DNA from: an uncultured Candidatus Melainabacteria bacterium
GTDB taxonomy: Bacteria > Cyanobacteriota > Vampirovibrionia > Gastranaerophilales > Gastranaerophilaceae
Length of the DNA: 31,113 bases
Direction of reading: 5' to 3'
Assembly (NCBI GenBank): GCA_934675685.1
Contig: CAKURL010000015.1
Coordinates: 1 to 31,113 of the forward strand
The notes beneath the pieces are model-generated. The model was not told the DNA's origin and did not search any database. It saw nothing but the letters and a program-made list of their open reading frames with translations. A program made the translations under genes and the position numbers. This document shows, piece after piece, positions 1-7,273 of the stretch. Numbering within the stretch: position 1 is the stretch's first letter; the number at the start of each line of letters is the position of its first letter.

Positions 1-123
1 CGTCCCGAAAATGTATTTAATTATTACTGTTTGTTTTCTTTGAATATCTCGGTCCTCGCGCACCCCCATTATACTTTTAGTCAAAATTTCATCGAGTGTC
101 GTTTGACTTAATGGGGACCCTGC
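1..123. repeat. Intergenic direct repeat, copy 1
   Basis: This is the first of two nearly identical non-coding units; copy 2 begins 134 bp downstream. The only difference seen is one extra C in the C-run near position 66. Inside the unit CCCCATTA is inverted as TAATGGGG, and just inside that AGTCAAA is inverted as TTTGACT. The transcript could fold as a hairpin with a 7-nt bulge on one side. The window starts at or inside this unit, so more copies may lie to the left. I see no open frame that makes sense as a gene. Confidence 0.85.
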
Positions 124-137
124 GTTTTTTAAAAAAG

Positions 138-256
138 CCCGAAAATGTATTTAATTATTACTGTTTGTTTTCTTTGAATATCTCGGTCCTCGCGCACCCC
201 ATTATACTTTTAGTCAAAATTTCATCGAGTGTCGTTTGACTTAATGGGGACCCTGC
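138..256. repeat. Intergenic direct repeat, copy 2
   Basis: Second copy of the unit at 1-123, separated from it by a short T/A-run spacer (124-137). It keeps both nested inverted repeats. Immediately after it, 259-283 restarts the unit's first bases (CGTCCCGAAAAT) and then diverges into AT-rich sequence, so a third, decayed copy may begin there. GGGAC at the end of copy 2 and GTCCC at 260-264 form another short inverted repeat. Function is unknown. It lies downstream of the tsf terminator. Confidence 0.85.
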
Positions 257-298
257 CACGTCCCGAAAATATATTCAATTATCAATAAATATATTATA

Positions 299-332
299 GA
301 AAAAACGACCTACTTTTTCAAGCAAGTCGTTT
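299..332 (-). terminator. Terminator of rpsB-tsf
   Basis: On the minus strand, about 75 nt past the tsf stop, AAACGAC pairs with GTCGTTT around an imperfect inner stem, followed by a T-run. It fits an intrinsic terminator for the rpsB-tsf operon. Confidence 0.6.
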
Positions 333-408
333 AGTTTATTTATATTTAATAGAAAAGTCATTTGTTCTTGTCAAATCAAAGATTTGAAGCGTTGCTAATT
401 AAGGCTTT

Positions 409-1284
409 TTATCCTTTAATTTGGCTCATAACTTCTTCAGCGAAGTTGTCTTGTCTTTTTTCAAGACCTTCGCCAAGAACATATCTTTCAAATCTCACGA
501 TTTCGCATTTGCCTTCGATTAATTGCGCAATTGTTAAATCAGGATTTTTAACAAAAGGTTGTTCTAATAGGCATCTTTGAGCCATTAATTTGTTTACGCG
601 GCCTTCAACGATTTTTTCTCTGATGTTTTCAGGTTTTTTCGCAAGATCTTCTTTGCCCATTTCAATTCTTTTTTCTTCTTCAATAACTGAAGCTGGGATT
701 TGTTCTCTTGAAATGAATTCTGGAGCATTTGAAGCGATGTGCAAGCACAAGTCTTTTGTCAAGGCTTCGTCGCAGTTAGCGCATTTTGCTTCAAGAAGAA
801 CGCCGATTTTGCCGTTGTGGATATATGTGTTTACACAGCAGCCTGCGTCAAATTTAACAAATCTTCTGATAGTGATTTTTTCGCCGATTTTAGCGATTTT
901 TTCTTTAACGATTTCTTCGATTGTTTTACCGCATTTTGGGCAAGTCATGCCTAAGAATTCTTCAACAGAAGCAGGGTTCATTGCGATAACTGCTTTTGCC
1001 ATGTCGGAAGCGAATGCTTTGAAGTCTTCATTTTTTGCAACGAAGTCTGTTTCGCAGTTTACTTCAACCATAGCGCCAACTTTGCCTTCGATTGCAGAAG
1101 CGATTGTGCCTTCAGCAGCAATTCTGCCCATTTTTTTGTCTGCAGAAGCTATGCCTTTTTGTCTCAAAAATTCAATAGCTTTTTCCATATCGCCATCAGT
1201 TTCAACAAGAGCTTTTTTAGCGTCCATCATGCCGGCGCCGGTTTTGTCTCTTAGTTCTTTTACCATTGATGCTTTAATTTCCAT
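409..1284 (-). CDS. tsf: Elongation factor Ts
   Basis: EF-Ts recycles EF-Tu by exchanging GDP for GTP in the cytoplasm. The 291-residue product has the N-terminal UBA-like helix bundle (about 1-55), the EF-Tu-contacting TDFVAKN motif at 79-85, and the two-part dimerisation core. SD sequence TAGGAGA lies 9 nt before the ATG. The gene follows rpsB by 26 bp, the conserved bacterial order. Unusual: the core carries cysteine pairs C115-x2-C118 and C168-x2-C171, plus C149-C150. E. coli EF-Ts, as I recall its sequence, has no cysteines at these places. Four cysteines in two CxxC knuckles suggest a bound metal, probably zinc, but this is inference. Identity of the protein is certain. Confidence 0.97.
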   Translation of the reverse strand: MEIKASMVKELRDKTGAGMMDAKKALVETDGDMEKAIEFLRQKGIASADKKMGRIAAEGTIASAIEGKVGAMVEVNCETDFVAKNEDFKAFASDMAKAVIAMNPASVEEFLGMTCPKCGKTIEEIVKEKIAKIGEKITIRRFVKFDAGCCVNTYIHNGKIGVLLEAKCANCDEALTKDLCLHIASNAPEFISREQIPASVIEEEKRIEMGKEDLAKKPENIREKIVEGRVNKLMAQRCLLEQPFVKNPDLTIAQLIEGKCEIVRFERYVLGEGLEKRQDNFAEEVMSQIKG

Positions 1285-1310
1285 TTTTTAAATCTCCTAA
1301 TTCTATTATT

Positions 1311-2072
1311 TTACGCTTCAACAGTTTCTGCGTTAGCGTCTTTTGCTTCGATTTTTTCGATTTTGTTGTTGTTTTTGATGTTGTTAGCTCTTAATTCTTT
1401 GCCTTCTAAAACAGCGTCAGCCATTTTTGAAGTGATTAATTTGATAGAGCGCAACGCGTCATCGTTTCCAGGAATGATGTAGTCGATGCCATCTGTGTCA
1501 GCATTTGTATCAGCAAGACAAACAACAGGGATACTAAGTTTGTTTGCTTCTTTGATTGCGATTAATTCTTTCTTTTGGTCAACGATAACTAGCATATCAG
1601 GCATACCTTTCATTTCTTTGATACCGCCTAATGTTTTTGATAATTTTGCTAATTGTCTGTTTAATTGAGCAACTTCTTTTTTAGGAAGTTTGTTAGCTGC
1701 ACCAGATTCCAAGAAGCCTTCTAATTCTCTTAATTTGTTAACTCTGCCTCTGATTGTTTCAAAGTTAGTCATCATGCCGCCTAGCCATCTTCTGTTGATG
1801 TAGTAGCCGCCGCAACGAGTTGCTTCTTGAGCGATAACGTCAACTGCTTGTTTTTTTGTACCTACGAATAATACGTTTTTGCCTTGAGAAGCCGCTTTTC
1901 TAACTGCTTCATAAGCTTTATCCAATAAATCCGAAGTTTTTCTTAAGTCGATAATGTAAATACCGTTTTTTGCCCCAAAAATGTATTGTTTCATTTTTGG
2001 ATTCCATTTTTGAGTTTGGTGACCAAAGTGTACACCTGCGTCTAATAATTCTACTAAAGTAGCTACTGCCAT
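1311..2072 (-). CDS. rpsB: 30S ribosomal protein S2
   Basis: S2 binds the small ribosomal subunit and is needed for recruiting S1 in many bacteria. The 253-residue product shows the family hallmarks from the N-terminus on: LLDAGVHFGHQ, WNPKM, FVGTKKQA and RRWLGGMMTN, then PD at 'GMPDMLVIVD' and the 'VCLADTNADTDGIDYIIPGNDDA' region. A low-complexity Asn/Lys/Glu tail closes the protein. SD AAAGGA precedes the ATG by about 9 nt. It is the first gene of the rpsB-tsf operon, and its transcript begins with a structured leader (described separately). Confidence 0.98.
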   Translation of the reverse strand: MAVATLVELLDAGVHFGHQTQKWNPKMKQYIFGAKNGIYIIDLRKTSDLLDKAYEAVRKAASQGKNVLFVGTKKQAVDVIAQEATRCGGYYINRRWLGGMMTNFETIRGRVNKLRELEGFLESGAANKLPKKEVAQLNRQLAKLSKTLGGIKEMKGMPDMLVIVDQKKELIAIKEANKLSIPVVCLADTNADTDGIDYIIPGNDDALRSIKLITSKMADAVLEGKELRANNIKNNNKIEKIEAKDANAETVEA

Positions 2073-2210
2073 AGTTTCTTGTCCTTTCTTTTTTCGGTTT
2101 AATCCTGACCCCTATGGGTTGGGCTGGCTAAAGCGCCATTTGGAAATAATAGCCGAAAAGGTAATCTAATAACACTTAATAGTGTATAATAGACATAAAA
2201 TCTTTGCAAA
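2073..2210 (-). promoter_or_regulatory. rpsB promoter and structured mRNA leader
   Basis: A plausible minus-strand promoter is TTTGCA (2210-2205), 16-bp spacer, TATACA (2188-2183). The roughly 100-nt leader can fold into a closed three-way shape. TTTTCGG at 2091-2097 is the exact complement of CCGAAAA at 2153-2159. Between them sit two small hairpins, 2108-2119 (ACCC/GGGT) and 2125-2138 (TGGC/GCCA). The closing stem ends 3 nt from the SD (2082-2087). That placement suits autoregulation by S2, as known for other bacterial rpsB leaders. Regulation here is inferred, not shown. Confidence 0.5.
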
Positions 2211-2278
2211 TAATAAGCTTGAGCCAAAATTAATTGTTTACAAAACTTATAAGAATAATCCAATTTATTTTTACATAC

Positions 2279-2284
2279 TATAAT
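2279..2284 (+). promoter_or_regulatory. -10 box for the 2307 gene
   Basis: TATAAT at 2279-2284 overlaps an upstream in-frame ATG at 2283, so that ATG would lie before the transcription start. The start at 2307, with its GGAGG sequence, is therefore favoured. The -35 region is weak. Confidence 0.5.
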
Positions 2285-2306
2285 GTTTTTGGAATTGGAG
2301 GAAGAT

Positions 2307-2924
2307 ATGGGTTGTCTTAAAAGTTTGATACATAAAATTATCTTTATAGCGGTTGTGGTTGCTTTCTTTGCTTTTGGCGGATATAGTTTCGTTCAAAAAT
2401 TAATCAACGACTACCAAAACCCAACAAGAAGCGAATTTTCAAAAGCAGAAATGAACTATGGGAATTTCTCTTCTGTGCCCACAGATTACCAGCTTTCTAG
2501 GAGCTTTAATCTTTTTGGCTATAAAAAAATTAACGCAAAATATTTGCCAACTTCTCAAAAAATCACAATCTACGATTTAAGAGACGAAAAAATAATCTCT
2601 CCAAACGACTTTAAAACAAAAGCGATTGATAAAAAATTAAACGATTTTCTTGATAAATTAAAAGATTCCTTAATTACCCTAGAAGATTTTCAAATCGTGG
2701 AAAGAGGTAATTATATAGCGAAAAACAAGACTGTTCCTTATGTGAAATTTCAAGCAAAAATCAAAAATATTCCATTTTCAAATAAAACAGGCATAGTGGC
2801 AGCATATTCCACAACAAACCAAAAAGCAAAAAATCCTTCAACAAAGCTTGTATTCACCATGACAGACACAAAAGCATTTAACCCTGTGATTGTTTCTGGG
2901 TTTGTTAAATCAATCAGATTTTAA
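2307..2924 (+). CDS. Membrane-anchored protein of unknown function
   Basis: A 205-residue protein I do not recognise. Residues 1-10 are a short basic cytoplasmic start. One hydrophobic helix follows (IIFIAVVVAFFAFGGYSFV) with no cleavage motif, so it should be anchored with the remainder outside the cytoplasm. The outer part, about 175 residues, is polar with alternating beta-like and helical stretches and no cysteines beyond residue 3. The start at 2307 is chosen because GGAGGA lies just before it, and because the alternative ATG at 2283 overlaps the -10 box. It is divergent from rpsB and its stop directly abuts the stop of pabA on the other strand. Confidence 0.75.
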   Translation: MGCLKSLIHKIIFIAVVVAFFAFGGYSFVQKLINDYQNPTRSEFSKAEMNYGNFSSVPTDYQLSRSFNLFGYKKINAKYLPTSQKITIYDLRDEKIISPNDFKTKAIDKKLNDFLDKLKDSLITLEDFQIVERGNYIAKNKTVPYVKFQAKIKNIPFSNKTGIVAAYSTTNQKAKNPSTKLVFTMTDTKAFNPVIVSGFVKSIRF

Positions 2925-3512
2925 TTAAATCATAAGGAAATTTTTAAAAATGTTTATTCCGCCCAAAGTCAAGATGGCTTCTGGGTGGAATTGCACTCCA
3001 AAGCAACCGTCGCTTGCTTTTAGGGCCATAATTTCTTTTGTTTTGAGCCAAGCAATTTTTTCGATTTTTTTGTTGTTTTCATCTTCCTTGGCAATTAATG
3101 AGTGATATCTTGTGGCAAAAAAGCCTTGTTGAAAGCCCAAAAAAAGTTTTTCTTTTTCTTTAAAATAAATTTTTGAAGTTTCTCCGTGGATTGGCTCTTT
3201 TGCTTTTGCGATTTCGAGCCCAAAATATTGTGCAATCGCTTGGTGCCCTAGGCACACGCCTAAGATTTTTCTTTTGTTAAAAAAATAATCGATTGTGTCT
3301 AAAGCAACCCCAGCTTCTTTTGGGGAATTTGGACCAGGGGAGAGAATGATTGAAGAAAAATCCAACTTTTTTAAGTCTGAAACTGTGATTTCGTCGTTTT
3401 TAAAGACTTTAACATCGCAATTTAAAATTTTAAAATATTCAACAATGTTATATGTAAAAGAGTCGTAATTGTCTATTATGACTAGTTTTTCTTGGTTTTT
3501 AAAATTGCTCAA
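2925..3512 (-). CDS. pabA: Aminodeoxychorismate synthase glutaminase subunit (PabA/TrpG family)
   Basis: Class-I glutamine amidotransferase, 195 residues. It hydrolyses glutamine and hands ammonia to PabB, which aminates chorismate on the way to p-aminobenzoate and folate. Visible motifs: DNYDSFTYN at 14-22, LSPGPNSP at 57-64, the nucleophile elbow GVCLGHQ with Cys87, HGETS at 109-113, RYHSL at 135-139, and the His176/Glu178 pair in GVQFHPE. PabA and TrpG cannot be told apart by sequence alone, and one protein may serve both pathways. The 14-bp overlap with the upstream pabBC gene, and the absence of trp genes here, favour a PabA role. Confidence 0.9.
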   Translation of the reverse strand: MSNFKNQEKLVIIDNYDSFTYNIVEYFKILNCDVKVFKNDEITVSDLKKLDFSSIILSPGPNSPKEAGVALDTIDYFFNKRKILGVCLGHQAIAQYFGLEIAKAKEPIHGETSKIYFKEKEKLFLGFQQGFFATRYHSLIAKEDENNKKIEKIAWLKTKEIMALKASDGCFGVQFHPEAILTLGGINIFKNFLMI

Positions 3513-5175
3513 GTCCGACCTCTCTTATTCCTCTTATTGAATTTGTCATATAAATTTTTTGAGCAGAGAATAAATCTTCTAAATAAAGAATTTTTTCTAC
3601 TGCGTTTTTTTCTTTAATTATTTTTTTGCGATAAATCCCTTTTAAAAGCCCAGAGCTTGATTTTGGGGTGTATAAAACTCCGTCTTTTAAGATGAAAATG
3701 TTGCTTCTTGCGCCTTCTGTTAATTCTTCTTTTTCGTTTAAAAATAAAATATCAAAAACTTCTTTGTTTTTTATTTTTCGATAAGCCTCTTTATACCACG
3801 GTTTAAAGGTTGTTTTGTGGTATAAAAAGGAATTGTTTGAGCTCAATTTTTCTTTTGAAAGCGCAATATTATTTATTTCGTCTTTTATAAAATCTCTATA
3901 TTCTATTTTAAAATCGCCATTTTTTGAAAGAAGAATTCTTGCAATTTTGTTGTTTTCAAAGTGGAGTTTTTCTAAGCTTTCATTATATTTAAATCCAAAA
4001 ACTTTAGCGCTATTTTTCAATCTTTTTAAATGCTCAAAATATCTTTGAGGAGTGTCGTTTTGGATAAGGACAGTCTCGATTAAATCAAAATCAATCGAAT
4101 TTCCCAAAAAAAGCTTTTTTGTTTTACATTCTTCATATTCTTCTTCTGCTTTTGAGCGCCAGACGATAGCTCCTCCTTGGGAAAAAAGATATTTCTTTTC
4201 TTCTTTTAAAAGATTTTTTTCTAAAATCCTGATTGGAACGCTGAATTTTGCTTCGTCTTTAAAAACTACCCCAATAAGCCCGCAATAGACGTTTCTTTTG
4301 TAGTTTTCTATTTCGTCTATGACTTCTATAGTGCTTATTTTAGGGGCGCCTGTGATGGAGCCGCAAGGAAAAAGGCAAGATAAGATATCTTTCAAATTAA
4401 TGTTTTTTAGTTTTGCTTCAATAGAAGAAGTCATCTGGTGGAGGGTCTTATGGGTTTCGATTTCAAAAAGTTTTGTTGTTTTTATGTCGAAGCTTGCTTC
4501 GATTTTAGATAAATCGTTTCTTATCAAATCCACAATCATCGTGTTTTCGGCTTTGTTTTTGATGTCGTTTTTTAAAAATTCAATTTCTTCTTTGTCTTTC
4601 CCTTCTCTTTTTATTGTGCCTTTCATAGGCTTTGTTTTTATGATGTTGTTTTTGATTTCAAAAAAGAGCTCCGGAGAAAAAGACAAAATTTCATCAAAAT
4701 CATTTTTAACATATGCGCAATAAGGCGTTTTTTGCTCTTGAAGAAGACTTAAAAATAAATCAAACCCAGAAATATCAGAAAAAACGTCGTTTGAAAAAGT
4801 GTAGTTCACTTCATAGGTTGTGCCCATTTTGATTTTTTCTTTTATTTTTTTAATATTTAAAAGATATTCTTCTTTTGTTATGTTTTCTTTAATAAATAAA
4901 TTTCTTTTTGGGGCTTTTTGCTCTTTAAAGATTTTTTTATTTTTGAAGGCTCTAAAAAACAACAAAGGAGAAGAAGCTTTTTTGTTTAATTTTTTATTCT
5001 TATTTAAAAAGTAGTCTTTTGTTTGATAGCTCATATAGCCCACAAGAAAATATTTTTCTTTTAATTTTTCGATTTTTTCAAATGCTAAATCGAGCTCTTT
5101 GAAGTCAAAAGCCAAAATGTCCTCTATTTTGTTATAAAATTTTTCTTCGCCAAAAATAAAAAAATCATTTTCCAT
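3499..5175 (-). CDS. pabBC: Fused aminodeoxychorismate synthase PabB / aminodeoxychorismate lyase PabC
   Basis: A 558-residue fusion of two consecutive folate-pathway enzymes. Residues about 1-357 are the chorismate-binding domain: PMKGT at 183-187 with the active-site Lys185, ENTMIVDLIRND at 210-221, GSITGAPK at 272-279, and GGAIVW followed by an EEEYEE-like segment at 334-349. Residues about 360-558 are a class-IV PLP lyase domain: HKTT with the PLP lysine Lys454, TEGARSNIF at 486-494, and SSGLLKGIYR near 508-516. The fusion yields p-aminobenzoate and pyruvate from chorismate when PabA supplies ammonia. There is no SD; a TATACT box ends 6 nt before the ATG, which suggests a leaderless mRNA. 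PabA lies directly downstream, overlapping. Confidence 0.93.
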   Translation of the reverse strand: MENDFFIFGEEKFYNKIEDILAFDFKELDLAFEKIEKLKEKYFLVGYMSYQTKDYFLNKNKKLNKKASSPLLFFRAFKNKKIFKEQKAPKRNLFIKENITKEEYLLNIKKIKEKIKMGTTYEVNYTFSNDVFSDISGFDLFLSLLQEQKTPYCAYVKNDFDEILSFSPELFFEIKNNIIKTKPMKGTIKREGKDKEEIEFLKNDIKNKAENTMIVDLIRNDLSKIEASFDIKTTKLFEIETHKTLHQMTSSIEAKLKNINLKDILSCLFPCGSITGAPKISTIEVIDEIENYKRNVYCGLIGVVFKDEAKFSVPIRILEKNLLKEEKKYLFSQGGAIVWRSKAEEEYEECKTKKLFLGNSIDFDLIETVLIQNDTPQRYFEHLKRLKNSAKVFGFKYNESLEKLHFENNKIARILLSKNGDFKIEYRDFIKDEINNIALSKEKLSSNNSFLYHKTTFKPWYKEAYRKIKNKEVFDILFLNEKEELTEGARSNIFILKDGVLYTPKSSSGLLKGIYRKKIIKEKNAVEKILYLEDLFSAQKIYMTNSIRGIREVGLEQF

Positions 5176-5181
5176 ATTTTT

Positions 5182-5189
5182 AGTATAAA
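5182..5189. promoter_or_regulatory. Overlapping divergent -10 boxes (pabBC / CHR transporter)
   Basis: Only 25 bp separate the divergent ATGs at 5175 and 5201. On the minus strand TATACT (5187-5182) has a -35-like TTGATT 18 bp upstream, and its TSS would fall on the pabBC ATG. On the plus strand TATAAA (5184-5189) faces the transporter ATG. The two hexamers share 4 bp, so only one direction should be opened at a time. The plus-strand -35 is poor. Confidence 0.5.
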
Positions 5190-5200
5190 ATTAAAATGCT

Positions 5201-5773
5201 ATGGAAATCAATTTTTTTAATATCTTTAAAGCTTTCTTTAAAATTGGGCTCATTCTTTTGGGCGGCGGATATGTCATAATCCCCGTTGTGAATGATGAAT
5301 TGGTGAAAAAAAGAAATTGGATAGACGAAAAAGAAGCTTTTGATTTTTATTGCGTTGCGCAATGTTTGTCGGGCATTGTTGCGATGAACACGGCGATTTT
5401 AATCGGCTATAGATTAAAAAAACTAAAAGGCGTGTTTGCGGCTGTTCTTGGGATTTGCGCTTCTCCTATAATTTCTATTTTAATCATTGCAAATGTAATT
5501 AAAAATTTAATGCAAATTGATTTTATCCAAGGAATTTTCTGGGGAGTTAATTTGTCTGTTATAATGTTAATCTATATCACAATAAAAGATGTCTGGAAAA
5601 AAAGCATTGTAGATATCTTTTGCGCTTTTTGGTTTGTTTTTATCTTAATATTATCTATTTTAAACGTAAATGCTGCAATATTAATCATCTCTTCTATTGC
5701 TTTAGGGGCGGTTTTAGAAAAAATCAGAAGAATTAAAAACAAAAAAGAAGAATTAGGAGCTAAAAATGATTAA
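5201..5773 (+). CDS. CHR-family (chromate) transporter, first half-size subunit
   Basis: A 190-residue integral membrane protein of the CHR family, whose best-known members export chromate. It carries the family's N-terminal signature FKIGLILLGGGYVIIPVV near residues 13-30 and the second motif AQCLSGIVAMNTAILIG near 51-67. Several hydrophobic helices and a basic tail follow. Short-chain CHR proteins work as pairs of homologous half-size subunits; the partner starts 8 bp before this stop. No SD is visible and the start lies about 11 nt after a TATAAA box, so the transcript may have almost no leader. The transported ion cannot be read from sequence. Confidence 0.88.
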   Translation: MEINFFNIFKAFFKIGLILLGGGYVIIPVVNDELVKKRNWIDEKEAFDFYCVAQCLSGIVAMNTAILIGYRLKKLKGVFAAVLGICASPIISILIIANVIKNLMQIDFIQGIFWGVNLSVIMLIYITIKDVWKKSIVDIFCAFWFVFILILSILNVNAAILIISSIALGAVLEKIRRIKNKKEELGAKND

Positions 5774-6323
5774 TCTTTATCTTTTATTGAGCTTTGAATT
5801 TTTTAAAATAGGGCTTTTCACCTTTGGGGGCGGATATGGGTCTTTGCCTTTTTTGTTTGAAATTTCTCAAAATTATAGCTGGTTTTCAAACGAAGAACTA
5901 ACTCAAATGATAGCAATCTCTGGCCTCACCCCGGGGCCCATTGGGCTCAACATGGCGACATTTGCAGGGTTCAAGACTTTAGGCGTTATGGGTGCTTTGA
6001 TTTCAAGCGCAAGCCTTTTAGTTCCTATGCTTTTAATCACAACGCAGGTTTTTCGCCTTTATGACAAATTTTGTAATAACTCTTATGTTCAAAAAATCCT
6101 TTATGTTCTTCGCCCGACTTCTTGTGCGCTTATTGGGGCGGTTGGATTAAAGCTTTTTTATAAACTTGTTTTGTTGAACGATTTATCTTTAAAAAGCCTA
6201 GATATAAAAGCGCTTTTTGTTGTTGTGGTTTTGTTTTTGGCAAGCTTTAAATTCAAGAAAAACCCGATATATTATATGCTTTTGGCTTCTTTGATTGGGA
6301 TTATTTTTAAATATTTAATTTAA
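5766..6323 (+). CDS. CHR-family (chromate) transporter, second half-size subunit
   Basis: A 185-residue paralogue of the preceding gene with the canonical CHR signatures: FKIGLFTFGGGYGSLPFL near 13-30 and GLTPGPIGLNMATFAGF near 53-69. The TPGP and GGGY elements are closer to the family consensus than in the first subunit. Overlap of 8 bp implies translational coupling; GGAGC just before the ATG is the SD. The pair probably inserts in opposite topologies to form one transporter, as known for other short-chain CHR pairs. The gene ends 11 bp before the stop of the convergent gene, and I see no clear terminator between them. Confidence 0.88.
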   Translation: MINLYLLLSFEFFKIGLFTFGGGYGSLPFLFEISQNYSWFSNEELTQMIAISGLTPGPIGLNMATFAGFKTLGVMGALISSASLLVPMLLITTQVFRLYDKFCNNSYVQKILYVLRPTSCALIGAVGLKLFYKLVLLNDLSLKSLDIKALFVVVVLFLASFKFKKNPIYYMLLASLIGIIFKYLI

Positions 6324-6334
6324 TTTTGAAGAAT

Positions 6335-7273
6335 TTAAGAAAGCTCTATTTGAGCAAGCGCACTTTTTCCTACAAGGTTTTCTAAAATTGCCCTGCTTGT
6401 CATAAATTCGTCATAAGCTTTTTGGACTTTTATTTTTGCGTTTCTATAATAAACGTCTGCGATTGTCGCTTCTTCTTTTGATTTATTTTGCGAATTATAG
6501 AAAATTTCTTCTCTTTTTTTGAGGTTTTCGCTTTCTAAATTATATAATTTTTCTTTTGTTTTATAGTCGACATAAAGGTCAACCATCTTTTTTTGAAGCA
6601 TGTCGATTTTTCGAATTAACAAGACCATATCGGCATCTGACACTTTAGAAAAAGTATAGTTTATTTCTTTGTCGTTTTTTAAAATTGCGCTAAAAAGTCC
6701 GCCGCCAATCAAAGACCCGGCCGCCACAAAAGGGTTAGAAGAGACGCTTGCACCTGCTAGAGAAGACATATTTGCAATTGGGCGAATTATTTTTTTAATC
6801 ATTGAGTCATTTGGTTTGTCTTCGTCTGGGTTTGCGAGCTTATAAATTGTATATTTCATAGTCTCAGAGCGCTCTGTGGTCGCAGCCCAAAGGATAGCGA
6901 GGTCGGAATTTATTTTAGCTTCATCTATTTCAAGGTCGGAAGCTACGTCGAGCGCAAGCTTTTTTAAGCTCAAATCTGCATAAGAAGAATTCGTTTTGTC
7001 GTTGTTTTTTGCTTCTTCTGTTGTTTTTGTCGAAGCTTCTTTTTGTTCTTCGTTTTCTTCGCTTTGCGCTTTTTTTATTTGTGCTTTTGAAGATTCCTCT
7101 TCTAAAAAATCGTCTTTTTGAAGGCTTTTTTTAGGCTCCGTTTTTTCTCCTGTTCCTAGTCTATTCATGAAATCTTTTGGAGAATTCAAGTCTTCTAAAG
7201 TGAGCGAAAAAGCGCATTTTGCTTGAGTTAAAAAGATAAACAAGATAAGCAAGGCTAAGGCATTTTTTTTCAT
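6335..7273 (-). CDS. Exported coiled-coil protein, second of a tandem paralogous pair
   Basis: A 312-residue protein of unknown role. Residues 1-23 are a signal peptide ending CAFS, with no lipobox. Residues 40-100 are a low-complexity, Glu/Lys-rich linker. About 125-200 contain an ILWAATTER segment, a KLANP segment and a small-residue-rich stretch that could be a membrane-active hairpin (SNPFVAAGSLIGGG). From about 215 on it is helical with long heptad-like runs. The C-terminal part resembles the periplasmic helical hairpin of TolC-type outer-membrane factors, but there is no full TolC repeat. It overlaps the upstream paralogue by 4 bp (ATGA), so the two are co-translated and may form a complex. 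Confidence 0.75.
   Translation of the reverse strand: MKKNALALLILFIFLTQAKCAFSLTLEDLNSPKDFMNRLGTGEKTEPKKSLQKDDFLEEESSKAQIKKAQSEENEEQKEASTKTTEEAKNNDKTNSSYADLSLKKLALDVASDLEIDEAKINSDLAILWAATTERSETMKYTIYKLANPDEDKPNDSMIKKIIRPIANMSSLAGASVSSNPFVAAGSLIGGGLFSAILKNDKEINYTFSKVSDADMVLLIRKIDMLQKKMVDLYVDYKTKEKLYNLESENLKKREEIFYNSQNKSKEEATIADVYYRNAKIKVQKAYDEFMTSRAILENLVGKSALAQIELS

Noticed and set aside
1..283. CRISPR array
   Set aside because: Only two full units of about 120 bp separated by 14 bp, no spacer-like regular pattern and no cas genes.
590..1291. 233-codon open frame on the plus strand
   Set aside because: Exactly antisense to tsf, with no SD and a translation dictated by the codon pattern of the opposite strand.
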